Shown here: positions 8,537 through 17,616 of the stretch, piece after piece
Numbering within the stretch: the first letter of the stretch is position 1
Layout: each line of letters opens with the position of its first letter
Source: an uncultured Planctomycetaceae bacterium
Lineage (GTDB): Bacteria > Planctomycetota > Planctomycetia > Pirellulales > Pirellulaceae
DNA length: 39,626 bases
Direction of reading: 5' to 3'
NCBI GenBank assembly: GCA_903927685.1
Contig: CAIYOB010001103.1
Location: forward strand, 1-39,626
Program-made: the position numbers and the translations under genes
Notes under the pieces: model-generated
The model's database searches: none
The model's input: the letters and a program-made list of their open reading frames with translations, nothing else
What the model was told of the DNA's origin: nothing

Positions 8537-8542
8537 CAATAC
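8537..8542 (+). promoter_or_regulatory. Possible -10 element (TACAAT) for the GH101-like gene
   Basis: TACAAT lies 71 bases before the GH101-like start, inside the 169-bp gap between divergent genes. The same hexamer precedes the SGNH-like gene. No clear -35 box is seen at the expected distance. Confidence 0.25.
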
Positions 8543-8612
8543 CGTCGGGTTCAAGCCAAGAAAGCCAGCGACGCTTGGCGCCGCGGGCGAGTCTAGGCAG
8601 AAAGGCAATATC

Positions 8613-11354
8613 ATGAACGTGGGACACTGGCTCGGGCGGACGCTGCTTGCGGTCCCCTTGACGCTGGGACGCGCCGCCGACGGCGTTGTCATTCGCGACG
8701 ATTCCCACGCGGACGAAAACCGGCTCGCCGCCTACCGCTCAGAACGGCCTTCGAGGTTTCTCTCGATTCGGTGTCTCGCGATCATGTGTGTGGCGGCCGC
8801 GCCGCTGATCTTCTGTGGTCATGGCCGTTCGGCGGAGGGGTTTCTGCCGCAACTGACCGCTCTCGACTTGGCCGCGGACCAGCTGCATCCGGGCGAAACG
8901 CTCGACGCTCGATACGAGTTCGTCAACCTGGGTACTAGCCCCGCGGACGGCGAGCACGTGGTGTTCGTGCACCTCCGGCCCGCGCTCGACGGCGATCCCG
9001 ACGTCGGGCCGGCCACCGGCGCAGACTTCCGGCCTCTCACGCCGACGTTTGCCTGGCTGCCGCGAGCGGTCGTTCGCGAAGACCGTCATCCCATCCGCAT
9101 TCCCGGGGATTTCCCGCCCGGTCGATACCATGTGCTGATCGGTCTCTACGAGCCTGAAACCGGCCAGCGGCAGAATCTGGCCAACGACAATCTGGCCGTT
9201 GCCGGTCAACGCTATCGCGTCGCGACCGTCGAGGTCTTGGCCGACAATGTCGCCGCGCGGGGAAAACCGATCCAGGCGAGATGGCGCGATACGGCAGGTT
9301 GGCCGTTGGCGGACGCGGAATCGGTCAGGCTGCCTGCCGGCCCAGTGACGCAGGTGGACAGTGGAGACTTGAAAGTCACGCTGTCTTCGGCGCAACCTCG
9401 CGTGCTGGAATACGAACTGGCCCAGGGCCCAAAGTTGCTCGGTGATTCCTCAGGCTACCCGTTGCGGGCGAGGATTTGCCGGACCGCCGACGACCGGTAT
9501 CGCACGGTTTGTCTCCGCGACACAGCCGGTTTCTCGCTCCAGCAGCCGGACGCCGCCAGGTACTCGATCCGGGTTTGCGATCAGGAGCAACTGGCGGCCA
9601 GTTTCGCTCTCGTCATTCGAGTTCAGGCGAACGTCTTGGAGGTCCGAATCGAGTCCGTCAAGGAGGAGTCGGGGTACCTGCTGATGGATGTCTGGTTGCC
9701 ACAGTTGGTCAGTGTGCGAAGCCCCGGGGGGCAACTGGTCGTGCCGACGCAAAGCGGGCGGTTGGTTCATTTGGACCGCACAGCGCCGGGACAGCACTCG
9801 ATCGGCCTGAATTGGTTCGAAGCGGATCTCTGCGGGGCCGTGATCGGTGACGGCTGTGCGGCGGCCCTCCGCACCCGCGACTGGGACAACGAGTTGGAGG
9901 CGCGGGTGTCGGGCGCGGCCCCGCAGTTGGCGGGCGGCTTCTCGGTCCGGTTGGCCTTGCGCGCCGAGGCGCGCGGGCCGGCAGCCAAGGTCCGGCTCGC
10001 CGAGACGCCGGGAGTCGAGTTGGCCGTCGTCCGCGGCGCGGACGGTTCCGGTCCGACCTGGATCGATGCGGCCAAATGGCTGCGGCGCGACGTCGCGGGC
10101 GGCCCGAATCCGCTGTACCAGGACACCTACATCTACAAGATCTTCTGTGACGCACCGGGGGCCACCGATTTCACGACGTTCGAGGACGCGCTGGGCGTGA
10201 TCCGCAGGGTTCACGAGTTGGCGCCCTGGCTCAAGCAAGTGGTCTATCTGGTGGGCTGGCAGTACCAGGGGCACGACACCGGCTATCCGGCGACGGACCA
10301 GATCAATGAACGCTTGGGCGGATTAGCAGGACTGCGTCGGGCGGCCGTCGAGGCGGCCAAGTACAACGCCATTCTGAGCTATCACGACAACTTTGACGAT
10401 GCCTATCGCGACAGTCCCCGCTGGGACGAGACCCTCATCGCGCGGGACAGTCAGGGCGGCCTGCAGCGAGGTGGCGTTTGGGCCGGCGGCCAGTCGTATA
10501 TCATCGCCCTTGACAAATATGCCCGGCAGGCCGGCCTGGAACGGATTCGCCGGACCGTCGGCCAGATGCCGGTGCGTGACTCGTACCACATCGATGTCCT
10601 GAGCGCCGTACCGATGCGGCGAGACTACCACCCGCAGACGCCGGAGAGCACGCGCGACAGCCTGGCGGGGAAATTCGCCCTCATTCGCGAGTTCAATCGC
10701 CTGGGCATCGACGTGACGTCGGAAGGTTTTACGGCCCCGTTCGTGGGAGTCATCGGCCACTCCTGGCATCTCTGGCGAAACAGCGATCCGGTATTTGCGG
10801 GCGAGGAGCCGATCCCCTTCATTCCCCTGATCTATCACGGCGGGCCGACGACTTACGGCCGCGGTAACCCCAATGCCAACTATCCCCAAGAGAGTTCGCT
10901 GTACGGCGCCACGTATTCGACCGACTGGACCAAGCACGTCACGCCGCACGAGATGGCCGAGCCGATCTACCTGGTCGTGGCCCCGTGGACGTATCTTCGC
11001 CACCGCAGAATGCAGGACTACCAGAGACGAGGCCCCGTCTGCCGCGTCGTGTATGCCGCGGATACGTTTGTCGAGGTCAACGAGGCGACGGGCCAGTGGC
11101 GTGTCGTCGTCGACGGGACGCCCGTGGTCGAGGACGGACTGGTCGTCGTGCGGAGAGGCGATCTGGTGGCCGTCTACGCCCAAACCGAGCGGCGAGCCAA
11201 GATCGAATTGCCGCCGTCACTGCGCGGCGCGCGCCTGCGGATCACGAACGCCTGCACGGGCAAGGAACTCACGACGCAGGTCGAGATGACGCAGGACTCG
11301 GCGACCATGACGGTGCCGGCCCGGGAGCCGGTTCTGATTCGCGCGGTGCGCTAG
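8613..11354 (+). CDS. Secreted GH101-like glycosidase (endo-alpha-N-acetylgalactosaminidase-like)
   Basis: A 913-residue secreted protein. The beta-rich N-terminal half includes a domain of the 'DLAADQLHPGETLDARYEFVN' kind (residues about 80-210) that resembles a sandwich ligand-binding domain. The C-terminal half is a TIM-barrel-like region with YLVGWQYQGHDTGYPA, ILSYHDNFDDAYRDSP, RDSYHIDVLSAVPMRRD and RLGIDVTSEGF. Asp661 in the HID motif and Glu704 in TSEGF are the likely nucleophile and acid/base, by analogy with GH101, where the two lie a few tens of residues apart. Such enzymes release Gal-beta-1,3-GalNAc from mucin-type glycans; the true substrate is unknown. ATG 8613 has AAAGG eight bases upstream, but the signal peptide begins only at Met58 (ATG 8784). 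Either the true start is 8784 or the protein has an unusual N-terminal extension. Confidence 0.68.
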   Translation: MNVGHWLGRTLLAVPLTLGRAADGVVIRDDSHADENRLAAYRSERPSRFLSIRCLAIMCVAAAPLIFCGHGRSAEGFLPQLTALDLAADQLHPGETLDARYEFVNLGTSPADGEHVVFVHLRPALDGDPDVGPATGADFRPLTPTFAWLPRAVVREDRHPIRIPGDFPPGRYHVLIGLYEPETGQRQNLANDNLAVAGQRYRVATVEVLADNVAARGKPIQARWRDTAGWPLADAESVRLPAGPVTQVDSGDLKVTLSSAQPRVLEYELAQGPKLLGDSSGYPLRARICRTADDRYRTVCLRDTAGFSLQQPDAARYSIRVCDQEQLAASFALVIRVQANVLEVRIESVKEESGYLLMDVWLPQLVSVRSPGGQLVVPTQSGRLVHLDRTAPGQHSIGLNWFEADLCGAVIGDGCAAALRTRDWDNELEARVSGAAPQLAGGFSVRLALRAEARGPAAKVRLAETPGVELAVVRGADGSGPTWIDAAKWLRRDVAGGPNPLYQDTYIYKIFCDAPGATDFTTFEDALGVIRRVHELAPWLKQVVYLVGWQYQGHDTGYPATDQINERLGGLAGLRRAAVEAAKYNAILSYHDNFDDAYRDSPRWDETLIARDSQGGLQRGGVWAGGQSYIIALDKYARQAGLERIRRTVGQMPVRDSYHIDVLSAVPMRRDYHPQTPESTRDSLAGKFALIREFNRLGIDVTSEGFTAPFVGVIGHSWHLWRNSDPVFAGEEPIPFIPLIYHGGPTTYGRGNPNANYPQESSLYGATYSTDWTKHVTPHEMAEPIYLVVAPWTYLRHRRMQDYQRRGPVCRVVYAADTFVEVNEATGQWRVVVDGTPVVEDGLVVVRRGDLVAVYAQTERRAKIELPPSLRGARLRITNACTGKELTTQVEMTQDSATMTVPAREPVLIRAVR

Positions 11355-11374
11355 TTTGTCGTCCAGGCTAAATG

Positions 11375-11466
11375 TTGGGGTGCCCGGGGGCGACTGCAGC
11401 GAGCCGCCAGAGGCAAAAACTGGGCGCTCGCCACTCGTACCTCGTGTCTCGACCCCAGGCACCCAA
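11375..11466 (+). repeat. Dispersed palindromic element, copy 1
   Basis: A 92-bp sequence that begins TTGGGGTGCCCGGGG and ends CCCCAGGCACCCAA, so its ends are imperfect inverted repeats. Its middle reads TGCAGCGAGCC...CCAG, then CTGGG, then GCTCGCCACTCGT. The reverse complement of 33693-33788 has the same order of blocks. An outer perfect 11-bp inverted repeat, GTCCAGGCTAA at 11361-11371 and its complement at 11476-11486, frames this copy. The whole could fold as a long imperfect hairpin between the GH101-like and GH2 genes and may act as a terminator or REP-like element. Confidence 0.75.
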
Positions 11467-11582
11467 CCCCAGTTCTTAGCCTGGACAACGCGCAAGTTGT
11501 GCCGTCCAGGCCAGATCCGCGGGACGGTGCCCGCTAGTTACGGGCAGCGGTCGGTGTCGGGGCGGCGTGTCGGGGCGGCACG

Positions 11583-11610
11583 TTGACATTGCCGACGAAT
11601 GTGGGACCAT
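11583..11610 (+). promoter_or_regulatory. Possible promoter of the GH2 gene
   Basis: A perfect TTGACA at 11583-11588 is followed after 16 bases by GACCAT at 11605-11610. Transcription from this pair would start at or next to the ATG at 11617, implying a leaderless message. No Shine-Dalgarno sequence precedes that ATG, which is consistent. The -10 match is weak. Confidence 0.3.
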
Positions 11611-11616
11611 CAGTGT

Positions 11617-14600
11617 ATGAAACGAATGACTCTGTTCTCCCTGGTCGTGCATTTCACCCTTGGGGCCTCGTTCGCATCGGCTGGCGCCGCCGCCCAGCCG
11701 CCGGCCGACCAACCGGCCGCAACGGTGGTGGTTTCGCTGGACGGCGACCAGTGGCTGCTGGCCACCGATCCGACGAACGCGGGCCGGCAGCAGAAGTGGT
11801 TCGAGGCACCGCGGCCGGAGGCCAAGCGGACCAAGGTGCCGTGGATCATCCAGGACGCCTTTCCCGGCTATCACGGCGTGGCCTGGTACTGGCGCACGTT
11901 CACCGCGCCGGCCAATCCCCATGTGGGCGGCCGCTGCCTGCTGCGGTTCTGGGCCGTCGACTACTTGGCCGACGTGTGGCTGAACGGCCAGCACGTCGGC
12001 GGGCACGAGGGGGGCGAAGGCGTCTTCGTCCTGGATGTGACCGACGCCATCCAACCGCAGCGGCCCAACCTGCTGGCCGTCCGAGTGCTGAATCCGAACA
12101 ACGAACGAATCGACGGGATCGTCCTGGCCGAAACGTGCCATTACGCCAAATCCGAGCCCTTCCGGCCGGGCCTGACTTTCAATCCTGGCGGCATCGTGGA
12201 TGCGGTGGAATTGCTGGCCACGCCGGTGGTGCGAGTCGAGGACTTGGCGGTGCGTCCCGACTGGAGCACCGGGAGCATCGAAGTCCAGGCGAATATCCGC
12301 AACGCCTCGCCCACCACCGTCGCCGGGCAGATCCGGTTGACGGTGGCGCCGGCGGCGGGCGGAGAGACGCTGGATGCGACTAGCACAACCCGGGAGTTCC
12401 CGCCGGGCGACACGCTCGTCACGCTGCAAGTCCAGGTGCGTCAGCCCCGACTGTGGGAGCTGAACGATCCGTACCTCTATCGCGTGACGGCGCGGGTCCA
12501 AGCCGATGGTTCGCCGTCGCTGGACGAGAACTCCACGACCTGCGGCTTCCGGGATTTCCGCTTTGCCGACGGCCATTTCCGCCTGAACGGCAAACGCGTG
12601 TTCCTGAAGAGTTCGCATACGGCAACGATCTACCCCATCGGGCTGCACTGGCCGCACGATCCTGACTTGGCCCGGCGGGAGATGCTGCAGATGAAGATGA
12701 TGGGCTTCAATGCCATCCGCTTCTTCTGTTCCGTGCCGGCCCGCTACCAACTGGACCTGTGCGACGAATTGGGGTTCATGATCTATGAGGAGTCCCTGGC
12801 CGGCTGGTTCCTGGCCGATTCGCCCCAGATGAAAGCGCGGTTCGAACACGAGGTCAGCGACATGATCCGACGGGATCGGAACCATCCCTGCGTCGTGATG
12901 TGGGGGCTGCTGAACGAGATGCCCGACGGCCCGGTGTTCCGGCACGCCGTCCAGATGCTGCCTCTGGTCCGGTCGCTGGATGACACGCGCCTGGTGATGC
13001 TGAACAGCGGGCGATTTGACGGCCGGACGGGCCAGCCGTCGAGTGGATCAATGACCGGCATATCGATTTGGCAGGATCAGGCCGGTGCCCTGGAACCCAA
13101 CGTCACGCACAACGGCACCCAGGCCCCGATTAACGCCCTGGGCGTCCACTGGGAGCCCGGCCGGCTGTCCCTGCATCCCGGTCCGGTTGGCGAATTCTGC
13201 GTCCTCCGCTGGACGGCGCCGGCGGACGGCACGATCTCGCTGTCCGCCAAGTTCATCAGCATCGCCGAGAAGGCCACGACCGACGTCCATGTCCTCCACA
13301 CCGGCAAGCCGATCTTCGCCCGCCTCATCAATTTGGAAGGTCAAGGGATGCAGACGCCGTTTGCCGCGGACGTGGCTGTCAAGGCGGGCGACACGCTCGA
13401 CTTCGCCGTGGGCCGGGGCAACGGCAATTACGGCGGCGACAGCACGGGCGTCGAGATATCCATCGGGCGGGCCGATGGAAAGACCCATGACGCGGCCCGC
13501 GAGTTCTCCGTCGAACAGAACCCCAACGGCGTGTGGAGCTACGGACAACTACGGCCGGACGCCGCGCCGGACGCCGCGACGTTCCGCGTCTTTGACAAAG
13601 GCCGGCGGATTGGCGATGCTGCCGAGGCCAGCGAAGTGATCGGCAGCCTGGCCAATCCCGGGTCGCGGATCTGGGAGGATGTCGTGAGCGACCAGCACCC
13701 GTATCAGCGCGTCCCGCACACGGCGGGGATCATCCGCACGCTGCGGACAGTGAGCGGCGGCAAGCTGCCCGTCTTTGTCTCCGAGTACGGAATCGGCAGC
13801 AGCCTCGACCTCGTGAGGATGACGCGCGACTACGAGCAGGCCGGCGCCAAGCACGTCGAGGATGCCCGCTGGTATCGCGCCAAGCTGGACCAGTTCCTGG
13901 CGGACTGGCAGCGATGGAACCTGCGGGATACGTTCGCCAGCCCCGAGGACTATTTCGCCCAGTGCCTGGCCCGCATGGGCGAGCAGCGAAGGTTGAGCTT
14001 GAACTGCATCCGCGCGAATCCCAACTGCATCGGCCACAGCATGACCGGGACCACCGACTGTGGCGATGCCGGCGAGGGCATCGTCACGCTGTTCCGGCAA
14101 CTCAAGCCCGGCACGGTGGACGCGGTCTTCGACGGCTGGTATCCGCTCCGCTGGTGCCTGTTCGTCGAGCCGGTGCAAGTGTACCGCGGCCGCACGGCCC
14201 ATTTGGAAGCCGTGCTGGCCAACGAGGACGTCCTACAGCCCGGCGAGTATCCGGCGCGGGTTCAGGTGGTGGGCCCCGATGCGCGGAGCATCTTCGACAA
14301 GACGATCTCGGTCACGATCCCCGACCCGGCGGCCCAGCCGCAGCCGGCCTTCGCCCAGCCGATGTTCGCCGAGGATGTGATGATCGACGGACCGTCCGGC
14401 AAATACCGGTTCCTGGTCAGCTTCCTGCAAGGGGCCGCCGCCGCTGGCGGGCAAGCCGAGTTCTACGTGGGCGATCCCGCGGAACTGCCAACGGTCCCGA
14501 CGGAAGTCGTCTTGTGGGGCGAGGACGCAGGCTTGGCCCAGTGGCTTGCCGAGCACAAGGTTCGCACGCGGCCCTACTCGCCTGTGCCGGGTTCCGCAAC

Positions 14601-15213
14601 TGGGCCGGGCGCGACGGCCGCGCCAGCCGGGCCGGTCTCGCAACGTGAGGTGATCCTCGCCTCGGCGGTTCCGCCCGCGCCCGGCGGGGCGGCCGCCTTT
14701 GCAGATCTCGCTCGGCAAATCGCCCGCGGCTCGACGGTCATCTTCCTTTCGCCCGCGGTGTTTGCCAAGGGCGATCAGCCAGCCGGCTGGGTGCCGCTGG
14801 CTGGGAAAGGCACCCTGGCGAGTCTGCCGTCATGGCTGTACCACAAGGACGAATGGGCGAAGAACCACCCGGTCTTCGAAGGACTTCCGGCTGGCGGCCT
14901 GATGGACTACACCTTCTATCGGGAGATCATTCCGGACACGGCCTGGGTTGGCCAGGATCCGCCCGCCGAGGTGGTCGCCGGGGCGATCAACACGTCGCTC
15001 GATTACTCGGCAGGACTGATGGTCGCCGGCCACTCGTTGGGCGCCGGCCACTTCCTGTTGAACACGCTCCAGATCCGGGAAAACCTGGGGCAGAACCCAG
15101 TGGCCGATCGGCTGCTGGTCAACATGCTCCGCTACGCCGCGCGCGATGGGGCCCAACCGCCGGTCGATCTGCCGCCGGATTTCGAGGGGCAGTTGAAGAC
15201 CATAGGTTTCTGA
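11617..15213 (+). CDS. Secreted glycoside hydrolase family 2 enzyme with inserted beta-sandwich domain
   Basis: A 1198-residue secreted enzyme with a signal peptide (1-27, ending SAGAAAQ). The GH2 sugar-binding domain spans about 85-205 (AVDYLADVWLNGQHVGGHEG), the immunoglobulin-like domain about 205-310, and the TIM barrel begins at FRLNGKRVFLKSS. RDRNHPCVVMWGLLNEM carries acid/base Glu434 and LPVFVSEYGIGSSLDL carries nucleophile Glu723. The 289-residue spacing is far above the usual 80-100. The excess is a domain of about 165 residues (near 495-660) with VLRWTAPADGTISLSAKF and AVKAGDTLDFAVGRGNGNYGG, a carbohydrate-binding-like sandwich. A long C-terminal region follows. Family members are beta-galactosidases, -glucuronidases or -mannosidases; the substrate cannot be told. 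ATG 11617 is preferred over 11599 because it starts with MKRM and a standard signal. Confidence 0.9.
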   Translation: MKRMTLFSLVVHFTLGASFASAGAAAQPPADQPAATVVVSLDGDQWLLATDPTNAGRQQKWFEAPRPEAKRTKVPWIIQDAFPGYHGVAWYWRTFTAPANPHVGGRCLLRFWAVDYLADVWLNGQHVGGHEGGEGVFVLDVTDAIQPQRPNLLAVRVLNPNNERIDGIVLAETCHYAKSEPFRPGLTFNPGGIVDAVELLATPVVRVEDLAVRPDWSTGSIEVQANIRNASPTTVAGQIRLTVAPAAGGETLDATSTTREFPPGDTLVTLQVQVRQPRLWELNDPYLYRVTARVQADGSPSLDENSTTCGFRDFRFADGHFRLNGKRVFLKSSHTATIYPIGLHWPHDPDLARREMLQMKMMGFNAIRFFCSVPARYQLDLCDELGFMIYEESLAGWFLADSPQMKARFEHEVSDMIRRDRNHPCVVMWGLLNEMPDGPVFRHAVQMLPLVRSLDDTRLVMLNSGRFDGRTGQPSSGSMTGISIWQDQAGALEPNVTHNGTQAPINALGVHWEPGRLSLHPGPVGEFCVLRWTAPADGTISLSAKFISIAEKATTDVHVLHTGKPIFARLINLEGQGMQTPFAADVAVKAGDTLDFAVGRGNGNYGGDSTGVEISIGRADGKTHDAAREFSVEQNPNGVWSYGQLRPDAAPDAATFRVFDKGRRIGDAAEASEVIGSLANPGSRIWEDVVSDQHPYQRVPHTAGIIRTLRTVSGGKLPVFVSEYGIGSSLDLVRMTRDYEQAGAKHVEDARWYRAKLDQFLADWQRWNLRDTFASPEDYFAQCLARMGEQRRLSLNCIRANPNCIGHSMTGTTDCGDAGEGIVTLFRQLKPGTVDAVFDGWYPLRWCLFVEPVQVYRGRTAHLEAVLANEDVLQPGEYPARVQVVGPDARSIFDKTISVTIPDPAAQPQPAFAQPMFAEDVMIDGPSGKYRFLVSFLQGAAAAGGQAEFYVGDPAELPTVPTEVVLWGEDAGLAQWLAEHKVRTRPYSPVPGSATGPGATAAPAGPVSQREVILASAVPPAPGGAAAFADLARQIARGSTVIFLSPAVFAKGDQPAGWVPLAGKGTLASLPSWLYHKDEWAKNHPVFEGLPAGGLMDYTFYREIIPDTAWVGQDPPAEVVAGAINTSLDYSAGLMVAGHSLGAGHFLLNTLQIRENLGQNPVADRLLVNMLRYAARDGAQPPVDLPPDFEGQLKTIGF

Positions 15214-15265
15214 GACCACGGGGTTTGGCCAATCTCAAGAATGACCAACGTTGGAGGATCCTGGC

Positions 15266-17329
15266 ATGGCCCGAGTACTCACGTTCACGCTCGTCGTTCT
15301 CACGGGGAACGCGTTGGCCACAGGGGGCGAGTTTTTCGTCTCGCCCGTCGGCCAGGACAGCAATCCGGGCACCGCGGAAAAACCGTTTGCCACGTTGGAG
15401 CGAGCACGGGACGCGGTCCGGCAGGTGCAACAGGCGGGCGGCAGGCCGCAGGGCGGGGCGACGGTCTGGCTTCGCGGCGGCGATCATCTCCGCACAGCGG
15501 CCTTGGAACTGACCGCGGCTGATTCGGGCACGGCCCAGGCGCCGGTCGTGTGGCGGTCCTGGCGCGACGAAACTGTCCGGCTGCTCGGTGGACGCTCGCT
15601 GTCCGGGTTCCAGCCGATCACCGCGGCGGCCGTGCGGAACCGGTTGGACGAGAAGGCTCGCGACGGCGTGCGGCAAATCGACCTGCGGGCGCTGGGTATC
15701 ACCGAGTTCGGCGCGATGCAGTCGCGCGGGTTTGGCCGACCGACAACGGCCGCGCATTGCGAACTGTTCTACGAGGGCCAGCCGATGACGCTGGCCCGCT
15801 GGCCGAACGAAGGCGAGTGGTCGCAGATCGCCGGCTTCCCTGAGGCTCAGGCCCAGGACGACGGCCACGGCGGCAAGATTGGCCGACTGGAAGACGGCTT
15901 CTCTTTTGTCGGCGACCGGCCGCTGCGTTGGCAGGATCCGAGCGATCTGTGGGTGCACGGCTACTGGTCGTGGGACTGGGCCAATTCCTACGAACGGGTC
16001 GCCTCGCTGGACCGCGAGCAGCGGCTGATCAAGACGGCGCCGCCGCACGGACTGTACGGCTTTCGCAAGGGGCAGCGGTTCCACTTCCTGAACGTGCTGG
16101 AGGAACTCGACCAGCCGGGCGAGTGGTTCCTCGACCGCGCGGCGGGCGTGCTCTACTTCTGGCCACCCCCAGGGGCGAACGCCAATTTCAACGCCACGCT
16201 GTCGCTGCTCGACCAACCGCTGGTTCGGCTCAACGGCGTCTCGCACGTCACGTTCCAGGGCCTGACGCTGGAAGCGACCCGCGCCGATGCCGTGGTCATG
16301 CAAGGCGGCAGCGGCAATCGCCTCTGCGGCTGCACGATCCGCAACATCGGCGACTGGGCCGTCCGCGTCGACGGCGGGACGGGCCACGGCGTGGTGGACT
16401 GTGACATCTTCGACACGGGCGACGGCGGCGTGACGCTCAGCGGCGGCGACCGCCAGACGCTGACGCCCGGCGGGCACTTCGTCGAGAACTGCCACTTTGC
16501 CCGCCAAGGCCGTTGGTCCAAGTGCTACGTGCCGGCCGTGCTGCTCAGCGGCGTGGGGCTCCGCGTCTCGCACAACCTGATCCACGACCATCCGCACTGT
16601 GCGATCCTGTTTGGGGGCAACGAGCACTTGCTCGAGTACAACGAGATCCACCACATCGCGTTGGAGACCGGTGATGTCGGAGCCATCTACACCGGCCGCG
16701 ACTGGACCTGCCGCGGCAATCGGATCCGGCACAACTTCATCCACCATACCGGCGGCGTGGGCATGGGCTCGATGGGCGTCTACATGGACGACTGCGTCAG
16801 CGGGACCGAAGTCTTTGGCAACGTCTTCTACAAGGTCCACTGGGCGATGTTCATCGGCGGCGGCCGCGACCACCGCGTCGAGAACAACCTGTTCGTCGAT
16901 TGCGACCCGGCGGTGCGGATGGACGGCCGGGGGCTCGACAAGTCGCCGGTGTGGTTCAACATGGTCCACGATTACATGCGGACGCAGCTGGCCGCCGTGC
17001 CGACGGAATTGTACCGCACGCGGTATCCGGCCATCGCCGATCTCGACCGGTACTACGCGAAAACCGACGGTGTGCCGCCCGAGAACAACGTCGTGGCACG
17101 CAATGTGTGCGTCGGCAAGTGGCTGGAAGTCGGCTGGCACGCGACGCAGGAAATGCTGAAGTTGGAGCAGAACTACGTCGGCCCGGACCTCGGCTTCACG
17201 GCGCCGGACAAGATGGACTTCCGCATCCGAGCGGACTCGCCGGTCTGGGCCACCGGCTTTCAAGCCATTCCCTTCGATCAGATTGGACTTCGCCGCCGCC
17301 GCCCGCAGGAGGCAGGCCAGGAACACTGA
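15266..17329 (+). CDS. Secreted right-handed parallel beta-helix protein
   Basis: A 687-residue secreted protein. The signal peptide (1-19) is followed by EFFVSPVGQDSNPGTAEKPF, the classic opening of planctomycete and Bacteroidota parallel beta-helix proteins. Next comes ATLERARDAVRQVQQAG and an insertion domain (about 100-290). From about 310 to 580 there are repeated coils rich in Asn, Gly and His, such as VTFQGLTLEATRADAVVMQG, CTIRNIGDWAVRVDGG, IYTGRDWTCRGNRIRHN and RVENNLFVDCDPAVRM. The fold is shared with polysaccharide lyases and glycosidases; no catalytic residue can be assigned. ATG 15266 has GGAGGATC six bases upstream. It lies 52 bp after the GH2 gene on the same strand, so the two are probably co-transcribed and act on the same extracellular glycan. 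Confidence 0.88.
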   Translation: MARVLTFTLVVLTGNALATGGEFFVSPVGQDSNPGTAEKPFATLERARDAVRQVQQAGGRPQGGATVWLRGGDHLRTAALELTAADSGTAQAPVVWRSWRDETVRLLGGRSLSGFQPITAAAVRNRLDEKARDGVRQIDLRALGITEFGAMQSRGFGRPTTAAHCELFYEGQPMTLARWPNEGEWSQIAGFPEAQAQDDGHGGKIGRLEDGFSFVGDRPLRWQDPSDLWVHGYWSWDWANSYERVASLDREQRLIKTAPPHGLYGFRKGQRFHFLNVLEELDQPGEWFLDRAAGVLYFWPPPGANANFNATLSLLDQPLVRLNGVSHVTFQGLTLEATRADAVVMQGGSGNRLCGCTIRNIGDWAVRVDGGTGHGVVDCDIFDTGDGGVTLSGGDRQTLTPGGHFVENCHFARQGRWSKCYVPAVLLSGVGLRVSHNLIHDHPHCAILFGGNEHLLEYNEIHHIALETGDVGAIYTGRDWTCRGNRIRHNFIHHTGGVGMGSMGVYMDDCVSGTEVFGNVFYKVHWAMFIGGGRDHRVENNLFVDCDPAVRMDGRGLDKSPVWFNMVHDYMRTQLAAVPTELYRTRYPAIADLDRYYAKTDGVPPENNVVARNVCVGKWLEVGWHATQEMLKLEQNYVGPDLGFTAPDKMDFRIRADSPVWATGFQAIPFDQIGLRRRRPQEAGQEH

Positions 17330-17616
17330 TCGGCATTCCGGGTCCGCGGCCGGCGGCCGCTTGGCGCCCATTCGACATTCATCGCGTTGCCCTCTGGGCC
17401 CAAGCAGGCGTGTCAAAGTGCCTTGCCATCTCCTGGACCCATTGGCGCAAGACGTCGGAGACCTGTCGGTCGGCACGGTCTCCTCGGCGGCCGCGGCCCA
17501 GCGACCGCCAGCGCGGGAGAGAGCCGGGGATGCGAGCGCCTCGTACCGGCGCCCGGTACGGCGGAAAGCCGATCGCGCGGGGCGACCCGTGGTTTCGAAC
17601 CCGGAATCTGAAGACT
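17330..17616. other. Convergent intergenic region, nothing recognised
   Basis: Spacer between the stops of the beta-helix gene and the URO-D-like gene. It is GC-rich with short inverted repeats such as CGCGGCCGGCGGCCGC near 17345. A GGTTTCGAACCC string near 17590 recalls a tRNA T-loop but cannot be extended into a tRNA. No T-tract terminator is visible. Confidence 0.4.

Noticed and set aside
7130..8596. Plus-strand open frame of 488 codons opposite the deacetylase-like gene
   Set aside because: The complementary frame encodes a Tat signal and conserved motifs with a strong ribosome site; the plus-strand translation shows none.
17585..17605. tRNA-like T-loop string GGTTTCGAACCC
   Set aside because: The flanks do not form a T-stem, and no acceptor or anticodon arm can be built on either strand.
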